DNA of 64,000 nucleotides from Nocardioides mesophilus (GTDB taxonomy: Bacteria > Actinomycetota > Actinomycetes > Propionibacteriales > Nocardioidaceae): positions 3,872,501 to 3,936,500 of the forward strand of contig NZ_CP060713.1 in the NCBI RefSeq assembly GCF_014395785.1. The letters are read 5' to 3'. The notes under the pieces were generated by a model, which saw only the letters and a list, made by a program, of their open reading frames with translations, did no database searches and was not told the origin of the DNA. Position 1 is the first letter of the stretch. Each line of letters starts with the position of its first letter. The position numbers and the translations under genes were made by a program. Shown piece after piece: positions 1 to 6,439 of the stretch.

Positions 1-606
1 CGGGGTGTCGAACGGGATGTTGTACTCGTCGGCGAACCGGGCGGCCAGTCGGGGTGTTCGCCGGGCGCCCCGCCCACCGACGATGACCGGTGGCCGCGGA
101 CGCTGCATCGGCTTGGGCAGGGCCGGCGAGTCCTTCACCGAGAAGTGGTCGCCGGCGAAGTCGAAGGTCCGGCCCGGCGGCGTGGCCCACAGCCCGGTGA
201 TGAGCTCGAGCGACTCCTCCAGCCGGTCGAAGCGCTCACCGGTCGGCGGGAACGGGATGCCGTACGCCGTGTGCTCCTCGTCGAACCAGCCGGCCCCGAG
301 ACCGAGCTCCACCCGACCCTGGCTCATCTGGTCGACGTTGGCGACCGCGATGGCGAGCGGCCCCGGAAGCCGGAAAGTCGCGGAGGTGACCAGGGTGCCG
401 AGACGGATCGTGTCGGTGTCCCGGGCGAGGCCCGCCAGGCTGATCCAGGCGTCGGTCGGCCCGGGCTCGCCGTTGCCGCCCATCGCCAGGTAGTGGTCGG
501 AGCGGAAGAAGGCGCCGAAGCCCATCGCCTCGGCCGTGATCGCGACCGCGAGGAGGTCGTCGTAGGTGGCTCCCTGCTGTGGTTCGGTGAAGACCCTGAG
601 CTCCAT
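1..606 (-). CDS. LLM class F420-dependent oxidoreductase, 3' end beyond the window
   Basis: A luciferase-like (LLM) flavin/F420-dependent oxidoreductase; 202 codons are visible and the C-terminus lies outside the window. The N-terminus MELRVFTEPQQGATYDDLL is followed by the family blocks AEAMGFGAFFRSDHYLAMG (substrate/F420 pocket), IRLGTLVTSATFRLPGPLA and GRVELGLGAGWFDEEH (the strongly conserved G-x-G-W stretch of the TIM barrel), then PPVIVGGRGARRTPRLAARF. Proteins of this type use F420H2 or FMNH2 for redox or monooxygenase chemistry; the substrate cannot be read from sequence. The ATG at 604-606 has AAGGGT six bases upstream, a weak match to the leaderless pattern seen throughout the window. 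It runs in the same direction as the SDR gene upstream (42-bp gap). Confidence 0.9.
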   Translation of the reverse strand, partial: MELRVFTEPQQGATYDDLLAVAITAEAMGFGAFFRSDHYLAMGGNGEPGPTDAWISLAGLARDTDTIRLGTLVTSATFRLPGPLAIAVANVDQMSQGRVELGLGAGWFDEEHTAYGIPFPPTGERFDRLEESLELITGLWATPPGRTFDFAGDHFSVKDSPALPKPMQRPRPPVIVGGRGARRTPRLAARFADEYNIPFDTP

Positions 607-648
607 GGGCCCACCCTTGCCGGTGTCGCCCGGCTGCGGCAAGAGCGC

Positions 649-1305
649 TCAGCCGTCGTACGGCAGCTCGACGCGCCAGCTCTCCTCGGGCTGCCGGGCA
701 GCGTCGAACAGCGCCTGCGCCACCCGGTCGGGGTCGAAGGCGGTGCCGGCCTCGAGCGTGCCGTTGACCGTCACCGACACCGCCCGGATGCCGTCGGGCC
801 GCAGGGTCGCGTCGATCGACCGGACGAGGTTGCGCAGGGCCGCCTTCTGCACCCCGAGCGACGCCGCCCGGTGCCAGGGGGCGTCCGCGGCCATGCTCCC
901 GGTGGCGCTCACCCGGCCACCGGCGGCCATGAACGGCCGGGCGGCCTGCAGCGCGGTGAGCAGCCCGCCGACCCCGACGTGCACGTCCTGGAGCAGCTCG
1001 GCGGCGGTGAGCTCGAGCGGGTCCCGCTCCCGGAACACGCTGGGGTTGTAGTGCAACACGTCGATCGAGCCGGAGAAGCCGCCGAACCGGGTCACCGCCG
1101 CGCGCAGGGCGCCCTCGTCGGTGAGGTCGGCCGCGGTCCAGCCGGCGGTGATGCCCTCTGCCTGGAGGGCGGTCCCCAGCTCCTCGAGCCGCCCGGGGGA
1201 GCGTGCCACCAGTGCGACCGCGTAGCCCTCCCGTCCGTAGCGGCGGGCCAGGGCGGCCCCCAGCCCCGGACCCGCACCCACCACGACGATCACCGGAGCA
1301 GCCAT
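649..1305 (-). CDS. SDR family oxidoreductase lacking the catalytic tyrosine
   Basis: 218-aa Rossmann-fold short-chain dehydrogenase-like protein. The cofactor motif GAGPGLGAALA sits at about residues 10-20, a basic patch VARSPGRLEEL follows strand 2 (suggesting NADP), and DVLHYNPSV occupies the place of the NNAG motif. The active site is unusual: the serine strand is present (ATGSMA) but the YxxxK position reads LGVQK, so the tyrosine is replaced by leucine while the lysine is kept. Activity as a classical SDR is therefore doubtful. The start is supported by a TAGATT box exactly 6 bp upstream of the ATG. It is divergent from dinB, with 53 bp between start codons. Confidence 0.85.
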   Translation of the reverse strand: MAAPVIVVVGAGPGLGAALARRYGREGYAVALVARSPGRLEELGTALQAEGITAGWTAADLTDEGALRAAVTRFGGFSGSIDVLHYNPSVFRERDPLELTAAELLQDVHVGVGGLLTALQAARPFMAAGGRVSATGSMAADAPWHRAASLGVQKAALRNLVRSIDATLRPDGIRAVSVTVNGTLEAGTAFDPDRVAQALFDAARQPEESWRVELPYDG

Positions 1306-1311
1306 GCGGGC

Positions 1312-1317
1312 AATCTA
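1312..1317 (-). promoter_or_regulatory. -10 box TAGATT of a leaderless SDR gene
   Basis: TAGATT on the minus strand ends 6 bp before the ATG at 1305, so transcription is expected to begin at the start codon itself. Confidence 0.55.
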
Positions 1318-1358
1318 GACCAGCAGTGCCGGTCGGGGGCGGAGGGCAGACTTGGCGC

Positions 1359-2411
1359 ATGACGGCGACGCCGCACCGGTGGGTGCTCCACGTCGACCTC
1401 GACCAGTTCATCGCGGCGGTCGAGGTGCTGCGCCGTCCGGAGCTGGCAGGTCGGCCGGTGGTGGTCGGCGGCCGCGGGGACCCCTCCGAGCGCGGGGTGG
1501 TCGCGACCGCGTCGTACGAGGCGCGCGAGTTCGGCATCCGCTCGGGCATGCCGCTGCGCACGGCGGCACGGAAATGTCCCGACGCGGTGTTCCTCCCCGC
1601 CGACGGGCCCGCGTACGACGCCGCCTCGGCGCAGGTGATGCAGGTGCTGCGCTCCTTCGAGGTGCCGGTGGAGGTGCTCGGCTGGGACGAGGCGTTCCTG
1701 GGTGTCGAGACCGACGACCCGGAGGGATTCGCCGCCGACGTGCGCGCCGCCGTCCTGGAGGAGACGGGGCTGCACTGCTCGGTCGGGATCGGCGACAACA
1801 AGGTCCGGGCGAAGAACGCCACCGACCTGGGCAAGCCGCGCGGTGCCTTCCGGCTCACCGAGGAGAACTGGTTCGAGGTGATGGGGGACCGGCCCACCCA
1901 GGCGCTCTGGGGTGTCGGCCCCAAGACCTCGGCGAAGCTGGCCGCGATGGGCGTGCGGACCGTCGCCGAGCTGGCCGCGACACCGGCCCGCACGCTGGCC
2001 GACCGGCTCGGTCCCACGATGGGGCCGTGGTACCGGCGGCTCGGTCGCGGGGCCGACTCCTCCGCCGTCGACCCGACTCCCTACGTCCCGCGCGGACACG
2101 GCCGGGAGACCACGTTCCAGCGCGACCTCACCGACTGGGAGCAGGTGGCCGACGAGGTACGCCGGCTCGCCCGGCGCGTCCTGGAGGACGTCCGCGCCGA
2201 GGACCGACCGGCCGTCCGGGTAGGGCTCAAGGTCCGCTACGCCCCCTTCGAGACCCGGACCCGCAGCACCGCGCTGCCGGAGCCGACCACAGCGGAGTCG
2301 CCGGTCCTCGACGCAGTCACCGGGCTGCTCGACGGGTTCGACCGGAGCCGTGCCGTGCGGCTGCTCGGGGTGCGCCTGGAGATGGCTCCGCCGGTCCTCA
2401 TACCCCGCTGA
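1359..2411 (+). CDS. dinB: DNA polymerase IV (Y-family)
   Basis: 350-aa translesion polymerase, usual length for DinB. The catalytic carboxylates are visible: HVDLDQF with D13 and D15 near the N-terminus, and GWDEAF with D110/E111. CSVGIGDNKVRAKNATDLGKPRG is the palm/fingers block, GVGPKTSAKLAAMGV the thumb helix-hairpin-helix, and the C-terminal part (PRGHGRETTFQRDLTD onward) is the little-finger domain. It performs error-prone synthesis past damaged bases. I chose the ATG at 1359 rather than the upstream in-frame codons because the protein there begins with the conserved core and CAGACT lies 6 bp upstream, matching a leaderless start; the GGAGGG further up is 12 bp away. No C-terminal beta-clamp motif is obvious. 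Confidence 0.93.
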   Translation: MTATPHRWVLHVDLDQFIAAVEVLRRPELAGRPVVVGGRGDPSERGVVATASYEAREFGIRSGMPLRTAARKCPDAVFLPADGPAYDAASAQVMQVLRSFEVPVEVLGWDEAFLGVETDDPEGFAADVRAAVLEETGLHCSVGIGDNKVRAKNATDLGKPRGAFRLTEENWFEVMGDRPTQALWGVGPKTSAKLAAMGVRTVAELAATPARTLADRLGPTMGPWYRRLGRGADSSAVDPTPYVPRGHGRETTFQRDLTDWEQVADEVRRLARRVLEDVRAEDRPAVRVGLKVRYAPFETRTRSTALPEPTTAESPVLDAVTGLLDGFDRSRAVRLLGVRLEMAPPVLIPR

Positions 2412-2581
2412 ACCCGGACAATCTGCCGGCGGGACTGGTTGGGGAGGACTAGCAAACGTGGTCCGAAAGGGCCATTTCGACCCCGATTATCAACCTGAAT
2501 CGAACAGACCACTGCCACTGCGGCACGGCAACCCCTACGGTGCAAGTCCCCCCATCCGCAATGTGAGAACTGGGAGATCAC

Positions 2582-3085
2582 ATGACGCGAAACAGTAGGG
2601 CGGTGACGCGCGCCCGCGCGCTCCGCATCGGTGGCGCCATCGGCGCCGGCACCCTGGTCCTGGGCATGGTGACCGTCGGCGCCGCCGTCGCGGCCACCGG
2701 CAGCAGCTCCGACAAGGTGTCGGTCCAGCTCGCCCCGCCGAAGAAGAGCAAGGAGGCGCGGGTCGACCTGGCCCCGCCGCGCAAGAGCAAGGAGGCGCGG
2801 GTCGACCTGGCCCCGCCGCGCAAGAGCAAGGAGGCGCGGGTCGACCTGGCCCCGCCGCGCAAGAGCAAGGAGGCGCGGGTCGACCTGGCCCCGCCGCGCA
2901 AGTCCAAGGAGGCGCGGGTCGACCTGGCCCCGCCGCGCAAGAGCAAGGAGGCGCGGGTCGACCTGGCCCCGCCGCGCAAGTCCAAGGAGGCGTCGGTCGA
3001 CCTGGCCCCGCCGCGCAAGTCCAAGGAGGCGTCGGTCGACCTGGCCCCGCCGCGCAAGTCCAAGGAAGCCGCTCCGACCAGCTGA
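2582..3085 (+). CDS. Secreted or membrane-anchored protein built of nine 13-residue tandem repeats
   Basis: 167 aa. Residues 1-40 carry a basic N-terminus (MTRNSRAVTRARALR) and a hydrophobic segment (IGGAIGAGTLVLGMVTVGA) with an AVAATG end that looks like a signal peptide or anchor. From residue 48 to the end the protein is nine 13-residue units: one divergent VQLAPPKKSKEA followed by eight VDLAPPRKSKEA, joined by R (units 2-7) or S (8-9). The tail is zwitterionic, proline-containing and probably disordered. A clear ribosome-binding site GGGAG lies 7 bp before the ATG. A strong hairpin follows the stop, so the gene is monocistronic. I do not recognise a family; a cell-surface or peptidoglycan-contacting role is a guess. 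Confidence 0.8.
   Translation: MTRNSRAVTRARALRIGGAIGAGTLVLGMVTVGAAVAATGSSSDKVSVQLAPPKKSKEARVDLAPPRKSKEARVDLAPPRKSKEARVDLAPPRKSKEARVDLAPPRKSKEARVDLAPPRKSKEARVDLAPPRKSKEASVDLAPPRKSKEASVDLAPPRKSKEAAPTS
2723..3073 (+). repeat. Nine 39-bp in-frame tandem repeats
   Basis: Nine units of exactly 39 bp, beginning at 2723 and then every 39 bases to 3035. The eight later copies differ only at a serine codon (AGC or TCC), at the junction codon CGG (Arg) or TCG (Ser), and at a final GAG/GAA, implying recent duplication or homogenisation. The period is a multiple of three, so copy-number change keeps the frame. Confidence 0.95.
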
Positions 3086-3100
3086 TCGGAGCCTTCCGCA

Positions 3101-3132
3101 AGGCCCCCGCACCGCGTCCGGTCCGGGGGCCT
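3101..3132 (+). terminator. Hairpin terminator after the repeat protein
   Basis: A 9-bp perfect stem AGGCCCCCG/CGGGGGCCT, with an inner ACCG/CGGT stem, begins 15 bases after the stop codon. There is no T-tract, as is common for high-GC actinobacterial terminators. Confidence 0.6.
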
Positions 3133-3226
3133 CGTCATGCCACGACCACCGTCGCCGGTCCGGGTGAGCAAACGCACGTTCACGGGCTCGCGTCGCAGGG
3201 GTGCGGTTCGGGAGACTTGGGCTGCG

Positions 3227-4615
3227 ATGCCTGAGACGAAACGGATCAACAAGACCCTCGACCTGGCGCTGCGCGTCGGGGAGGTGCTGCTCTCCTCCGG
3301 AGCCGGCGCCGCGGACGTCAACGCCACGATGTGGTCGGTGGTGCATGCCTGCGGCCTGCGCGGCGTCGACGTGGACGTCACCTTCACCGCGCTCACCGTC
3401 ACCCACCAGACCGTCGACGACGAACCGCCGCGGATCGCGGTGCGCCACGTCCGGCACCGCGAGATCGACTACGAGGACCTGACCGAGGTCGACCACCTCG
3501 TGCGCGACCTGATCTCCGGTCGGATCGACCTCGACGAGGCCCGCGCGCGGCTGGCCCGGATCGTCTCCTCCGGTCACCGGCGCCCCCGCTGGGCGGCCAC
3601 CCTCGCCAACGGCGTGATGGGCGCGGGGGTGGGGTTGCTGCTGGGCGGCAACTGGCTGCTGATCGGCATCGCCTTCGTCGCCGCGGTGCTCATCGACCGG
3701 TTGATGAGGGCGATGAGCCGCCGGCGGCTGCCCGGCTTCTACCAGCAGGTGGCCGGCGGTCTGGTGGCCACGCTGCTGGCGGTCGGCACCGCGGCCGCCG
3801 GGGTGTCCACCGACCCCTCGATGGTGGTGACCGCCAGCATCATCATGCTGCTCGCCGGGATCGGGTTCATGGGGGCGGTGCAGGACGCGCTGACCGGGTT
3901 CCCGCTCACCGCGGGCGCGCGGATCCTGGAGGCCATGCTCGCCACGGCGGGGATCATCGCCGGGGTGAGCGGCGGGCTGGCGATCGGGGACATGCTGGGC
4001 GTGGACCTCGGCCGGCTCGATCCGGGCGCGAGCTCGCTCACCGACCTCGGAGCCGTCGTGGTGGGGTCGGCGGTGGCGGCGGGCGCGTTCGCCTACGCCT
4101 CCTACGCGCCGCTGCGGACGATCGCGCCGATCGCGCTGATCGCCGGGGGCGCCGCGCTGGTCTTCACCGGCGTCGAGGCGCAGGGCGTCGGCCGGGCCTG
4201 GGCGGCGGCGTCGGCGGCGGTGCTGATCGGGGTGGTCTCCTACTCGGCGGCCGGCCGGGTCCGGGTGCCGCCGCTGGTGGTGGTGGTCTCCGCCATCGTC
4301 CCGCTGCTGCCCGGGCTGTCGATCTACCGCGGGCTGGCACTGCTCGGGATGGGCGGCAACGGCATCCTGTCGCTGATCAACGCCGTCGCGATCGCGATCG
4401 CCCTGGCCTCCGGGGTGCTGCTCGGCGAGCACTTCGCCCAGCCGCTGAAGCGGGAGGCCCGGCGGCTGGAGGACCGGCTCGCCGGTCCCCGGCTGGTGGG
4501 TCCGTTGCGCGCCCGGACCGTCAGCCGCGGTCGGCGTCACCCCGGGGAGCGTCCGGAGGAGCGTGCAGAGGCGCGGTCGGGGGAGCCGGCAGCCGGCTCA
4601 GCCAGGACCGGCTGA
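3227..4615 (+). CDS. Threonine/serine exporter family protein (ThrE-like)
   Basis: 462 aa. The N-terminal half (ThrE, DUF1212) starts with a conserved amphipathic segment (TLDLALRVGEVLLSSGAGAADV) and contains the hydrophilic block VTFTALTVTHQT; about ten hydrophobic helices follow, e.g. GVMGAGVGLLLGGNWLLIG, VTASIIMLLAGIGFMGAVQD and, in the C-terminal ThrE_2-like half, VVVVSAIVPLLPGLSIYRG. Fused two-part exporters of this kind use the proton motive force to export threonine and serine in Corynebacterium. The ATG at 3227 is preceded by GGAG 12 bp upstream; an ATG at 3137 would add an unlikely arginine-rich leader that lies over the terminator. The 3' end overlaps the convergent DUF402 gene by 95 bp. 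Confidence 0.85.
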   Translation: MPETKRINKTLDLALRVGEVLLSSGAGAADVNATMWSVVHACGLRGVDVDVTFTALTVTHQTVDDEPPRIAVRHVRHREIDYEDLTEVDHLVRDLISGRIDLDEARARLARIVSSGHRRPRWAATLANGVMGAGVGLLLGGNWLLIGIAFVAAVLIDRLMRAMSRRRLPGFYQQVAGGLVATLLAVGTAAAGVSTDPSMVVTASIIMLLAGIGFMGAVQDALTGFPLTAGARILEAMLATAGIIAGVSGGLAIGDMLGVDLGRLDPGASSLTDLGAVVVGSAVAAGAFAYASYAPLRTIAPIALIAGGAALVFTGVEAQGVGRAWAAASAAVLIGVVSYSAAGRVRVPPLVVVVSAIVPLLPGLSIYRGLALLGMGGNGILSLINAVAIAIALASGVLLGEHFAQPLKREARRLEDRLAGPRLVGPLRARTVSRGRRHPGERPEERAEARSGEPAAGSARTG

Positions 4616-5099
4616 CCTGCCCGTCGTACGGCGGCCGGCGGGAGGTGACCGCGGCGTGCACCCGCTCGCACGAGGCGGTCGCCAGCCGCACCACGTCGGC
4701 CGGGTAGCCGAAGCGCACCCGGTGGTCGGCGAACTCGTCCTCGTCGTCGATCCAGACCCGCCCGGTGCGGCCGCGGACCACGTCGAGGTCCAGGTCGACC
4801 ATCGTGACCGTCGCGTCCGCCCAGACCGGGATGGTCGTGATGTCGACGTACACCTCGACCCAGCCGGCGGGCAGGTCGGTGGCGCCGTGGGCGTAGAAGG
4901 TCGCCACGAAGGCCCCGTCGCGCGGCACCAGCGCGGTGAAGCCGAGCGGAGTGTGGTACTCGGCGCCCGGGCGGCTCACCCGGGTGCCGGCCGGCGCGCC
5001 CAGCCAGGTGCCGTGCTCGTCCTCGCCGAGCCGGATCGCGTCGTACTCCCAGTGCGGTCGTCCGCCCCACTTCGTGAAGCTCACCCGGGCCTCGTGCAC
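4521..5099 (-). CDS. DUF402 domain protein
   Basis: 192 aa from a GTG start. The DUF402 barrel is recognisable: HWEYDAIRLGEDEHGTWLG, then GFTALVPRDGAFVATFY, WVEVYVDITTIPVW and TMVDLDLDVVRGRTGRVWI with the acidic DEDEF pocket. DUF402 proteins include nucleoside phosphatases and RNA-associated nucleases, so a nucleotide or RNA substrate is plausible but unproven. Residues after about 155 (RPPYDGQVSRSW onward) are low-complexity and overlap the end of thrE on the other strand by 95 bp. The start is supported by TAGGAT 6 bp upstream of the GTG. A second DUF402 protein lies at 43572. Confidence 0.8.
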   Translation of the reverse strand: MHEARVSFTKWGGRPHWEYDAIRLGEDEHGTWLGAPAGTRVSRPGAEYHTPLGFTALVPRDGAFVATFYAHGATDLPAGWVEVYVDITTIPVWADATVTMVDLDLDVVRGRTGRVWIDDEDEFADHRVRFGYPADVVRLATASCERVHAAVTSRRPPYDGQVSRSWLSRLPAPPTAPLHAPPDAPRGDADRG

Positions 5100-5105
5100 G
5101 CTCGG

Positions 5106-5111
5106 ATCCTA
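5106..5111 (-). promoter_or_regulatory. -10 box TAGGAT overlapping the upstream stop codon
   Basis: TAGGAT, 6 bp before the GTG at 5099. Its TAG is also the stop codon (5109-5111) of the upstream gene. Confidence 0.5.
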
Positions 5112-5522
5112 GGCGCCCGAGGCGGCCTCTCCCGGCTGCGACAGGCAGGGACGGAAGGCGTCGGTGGCGCAGTTGAACCAGTAGGGCCCGATCCGCAGGG
5201 CGTGGAACTGCCGATAGACCACCCGTGAGCTGGGGAAGAGCCCGAGGACCGACCTGAGCCGCTCCGGGTCGTGGTGACGCCACGCGAGCAGCTCGCCGGA
5301 GGCCAGGGTCAGCTCCACGCGCTCACCGTCGACGAGGAGCCGCTCGGCGCGCACCGACGGGGAGCGCAGCGCCTGCCCCTGCTGGATGTAGTGCATCTGG
5401 TGGCCCGGGTCGTAGCTCTCGCAGACCAGCAGCTCCGGGCGCGCGGACAGCACCGGGCTCCGCGACGCGCGCGCGCCGGACCGGGTCTCTCCCCGTGCGG
5501 GCAGAGAGTGGAACCTGCTCAT
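5109..5522 (-). CDS. Hypothetical 137-aa protein
   Basis: I do not recognise this protein. It starts MSRFHSLPARGETRSG and has a short basic, probably disordered N-terminus, then a compact region: PELLVCESYDPGHQMHY, ERLLVDGERVELTLASGELLAWRHH and SSRVVYRQFHALRIGPYWFNC. No signal peptide or membrane segment is visible. The ATG at 5520-5522 is preceded by a GGGGGG run 4 bases upstream that may serve as ribosome-binding site. Its stop codon forms part of the promoter of the DUF402 gene. Confidence 0.6.
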   Translation of the reverse strand: MSRFHSLPARGETRSGARASRSPVLSARPELLVCESYDPGHQMHYIQQGQALRSPSVRAERLLVDGERVELTLASGELLAWRHHDPERLRSVLGLFPSSRVVYRQFHALRIGPYWFNCATDAFRPCLSQPGEAASGA

Positions 5523-5608
5523 CGACCCCCCGGGTGATGTTCGAGGTCCCACCGTACGTCCTGGCGCCGACAGAACGCAGCAGGCGTCTCGCGGCGGGGG
5601 AGAACCGG

Positions 5609-6439
5609 TCAGGGCGCCAGCCGCTTGGACAGCCGGGCGACCACGTCCTGGTAGCGCGGTCCGGCGACCCGGACGAGCACGTCGAGCAGCTGAGCGTCGG
5701 CTCCGACGACAGCGCGCGGTCGGCCGGCGCGGACAGCCGCCCAGATCACCTCGGCCGCCTTCTCCGGCGTCGTCCTGGCCAGCCTGCGGTCGAAGTGCCG
5801 GGCCACCTCCGCCTGGTCGTGCGAGGCGGTGGTCCGGGCGTTGCGGGCGATCGCGGTGCGGATGCCGCCGGGGTGCACGCAGGTGACCCCGACCGGGTGG
5901 CCGGCGACCAGCATCTCCTCGCGCAGGGCCTCGGTGAAGCCGCGCACCGCGAACTTCGCGGAGTTGTAGGCGGTCTGACCGGGCATCCCCATCAGGCCGA
6001 ACAGGCTGGAGAGGTTCACCAGGTGCCCGTCGCCGGAGGCGATCAGGTGCGGGAGGAACTCCTTGGTGCCGTGCACCACGCCCCAGAAGTCGACGTCGAT
6101 GACCCACTCGAAGTCCTCGTAGGAGACCTCCTCGAAGTCGCCGTGCAGGGCCACCCCGGCGTTGTTCACCAGCACGTTCACCCGGCCGAGCTCCTCGCTG
6201 ACCGAGGCGGCGTAGTGCCGCATCGCCTCGCGGTCGCGGACGTCGAGCCGGTCGGTGCGGCACTGGCCGGGGCCGGTGCCGGCATCGGCGAGCAGCGAGG
6301 CCGTCTCGGCCAGGCCGGTCTCGTCCCAGTCGCTGAGCGCCAGCACGGCGCCCTGCCGGCCGGCGTCGAGCGCGAGGGCACGGCCGATGCCGGAGCCGGC
6401 ACCGGTGATCACGACGACCTTGCCGTCGAGGGACTTCAC
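5609..6439 (-). CDS. SDR family NAD(P)-dependent oxidoreductase
   Basis: 276-aa classical SDR with a full active site: TGAGSGIGRALA near the N-terminus, NNAGVAL, the catalytic serine in VNLSSLFG, and YNSAK (YxxxK). HPGGIRTAIARNAR is the usual C-terminal segment. The GTG start at 6437-6439 overlaps the stop codon of the upstream flavin monooxygenase gene by 4 bp (GTGA), so the two are translationally coupled. Such SDR and Baeyer-Villiger monooxygenase pairs often oxidise an alcohol to a ketone and then insert oxygen; the actual substrate is unknown. Confidence 0.9.
   Translation of the reverse strand: MKSLDGKVVVITGAGSGIGRALALDAGRQGAVLALSDWDETGLAETASLLADAGTGPGQCRTDRLDVRDREAMRHYAASVSEELGRVNVLVNNAGVALHGDFEEVSYEDFEWVIDVDFWGVVHGTKEFLPHLIASGDGHLVNLSSLFGLMGMPGQTAYNSAKFAVRGFTEALREEMLVAGHPVGVTCVHPGGIRTAIARNARTTASHDQAEVARHFDRRLARTTPEKAAEVIWAAVRAGRPRAVVGADAQLLDVLVRVAGPRYQDVVARLSKRLAP

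Noticed and set aside
145-1362. 405-codon plus-strand frame over the first two genes
   Set aside because: Opposite strand carries a conserved LLM oxidoreductase and an SDR; the plus frame is Arg/Gly/Val-rich with no domain.
2412-2581. Riboswitch upstream of the repeat protein gene
   Set aside because: The 170-bp leader has a TACGGT box near 2537 and short inverted repeats, but no conserved core of a riboswitch class I know.
2723-3073. CRISPR array
   Set aside because: Units are contiguous 39-bp coding repeats without spacers and translate to a regular peptide.
2237-4540. 767-codon minus-strand frame over the repeat gene and thrE
   Set aside because: Composition is His/Arg/Pro/Asp-rich without family features; the repeated LDLRGGARST translation opposite the repeats is only the mirror of the tandem array.
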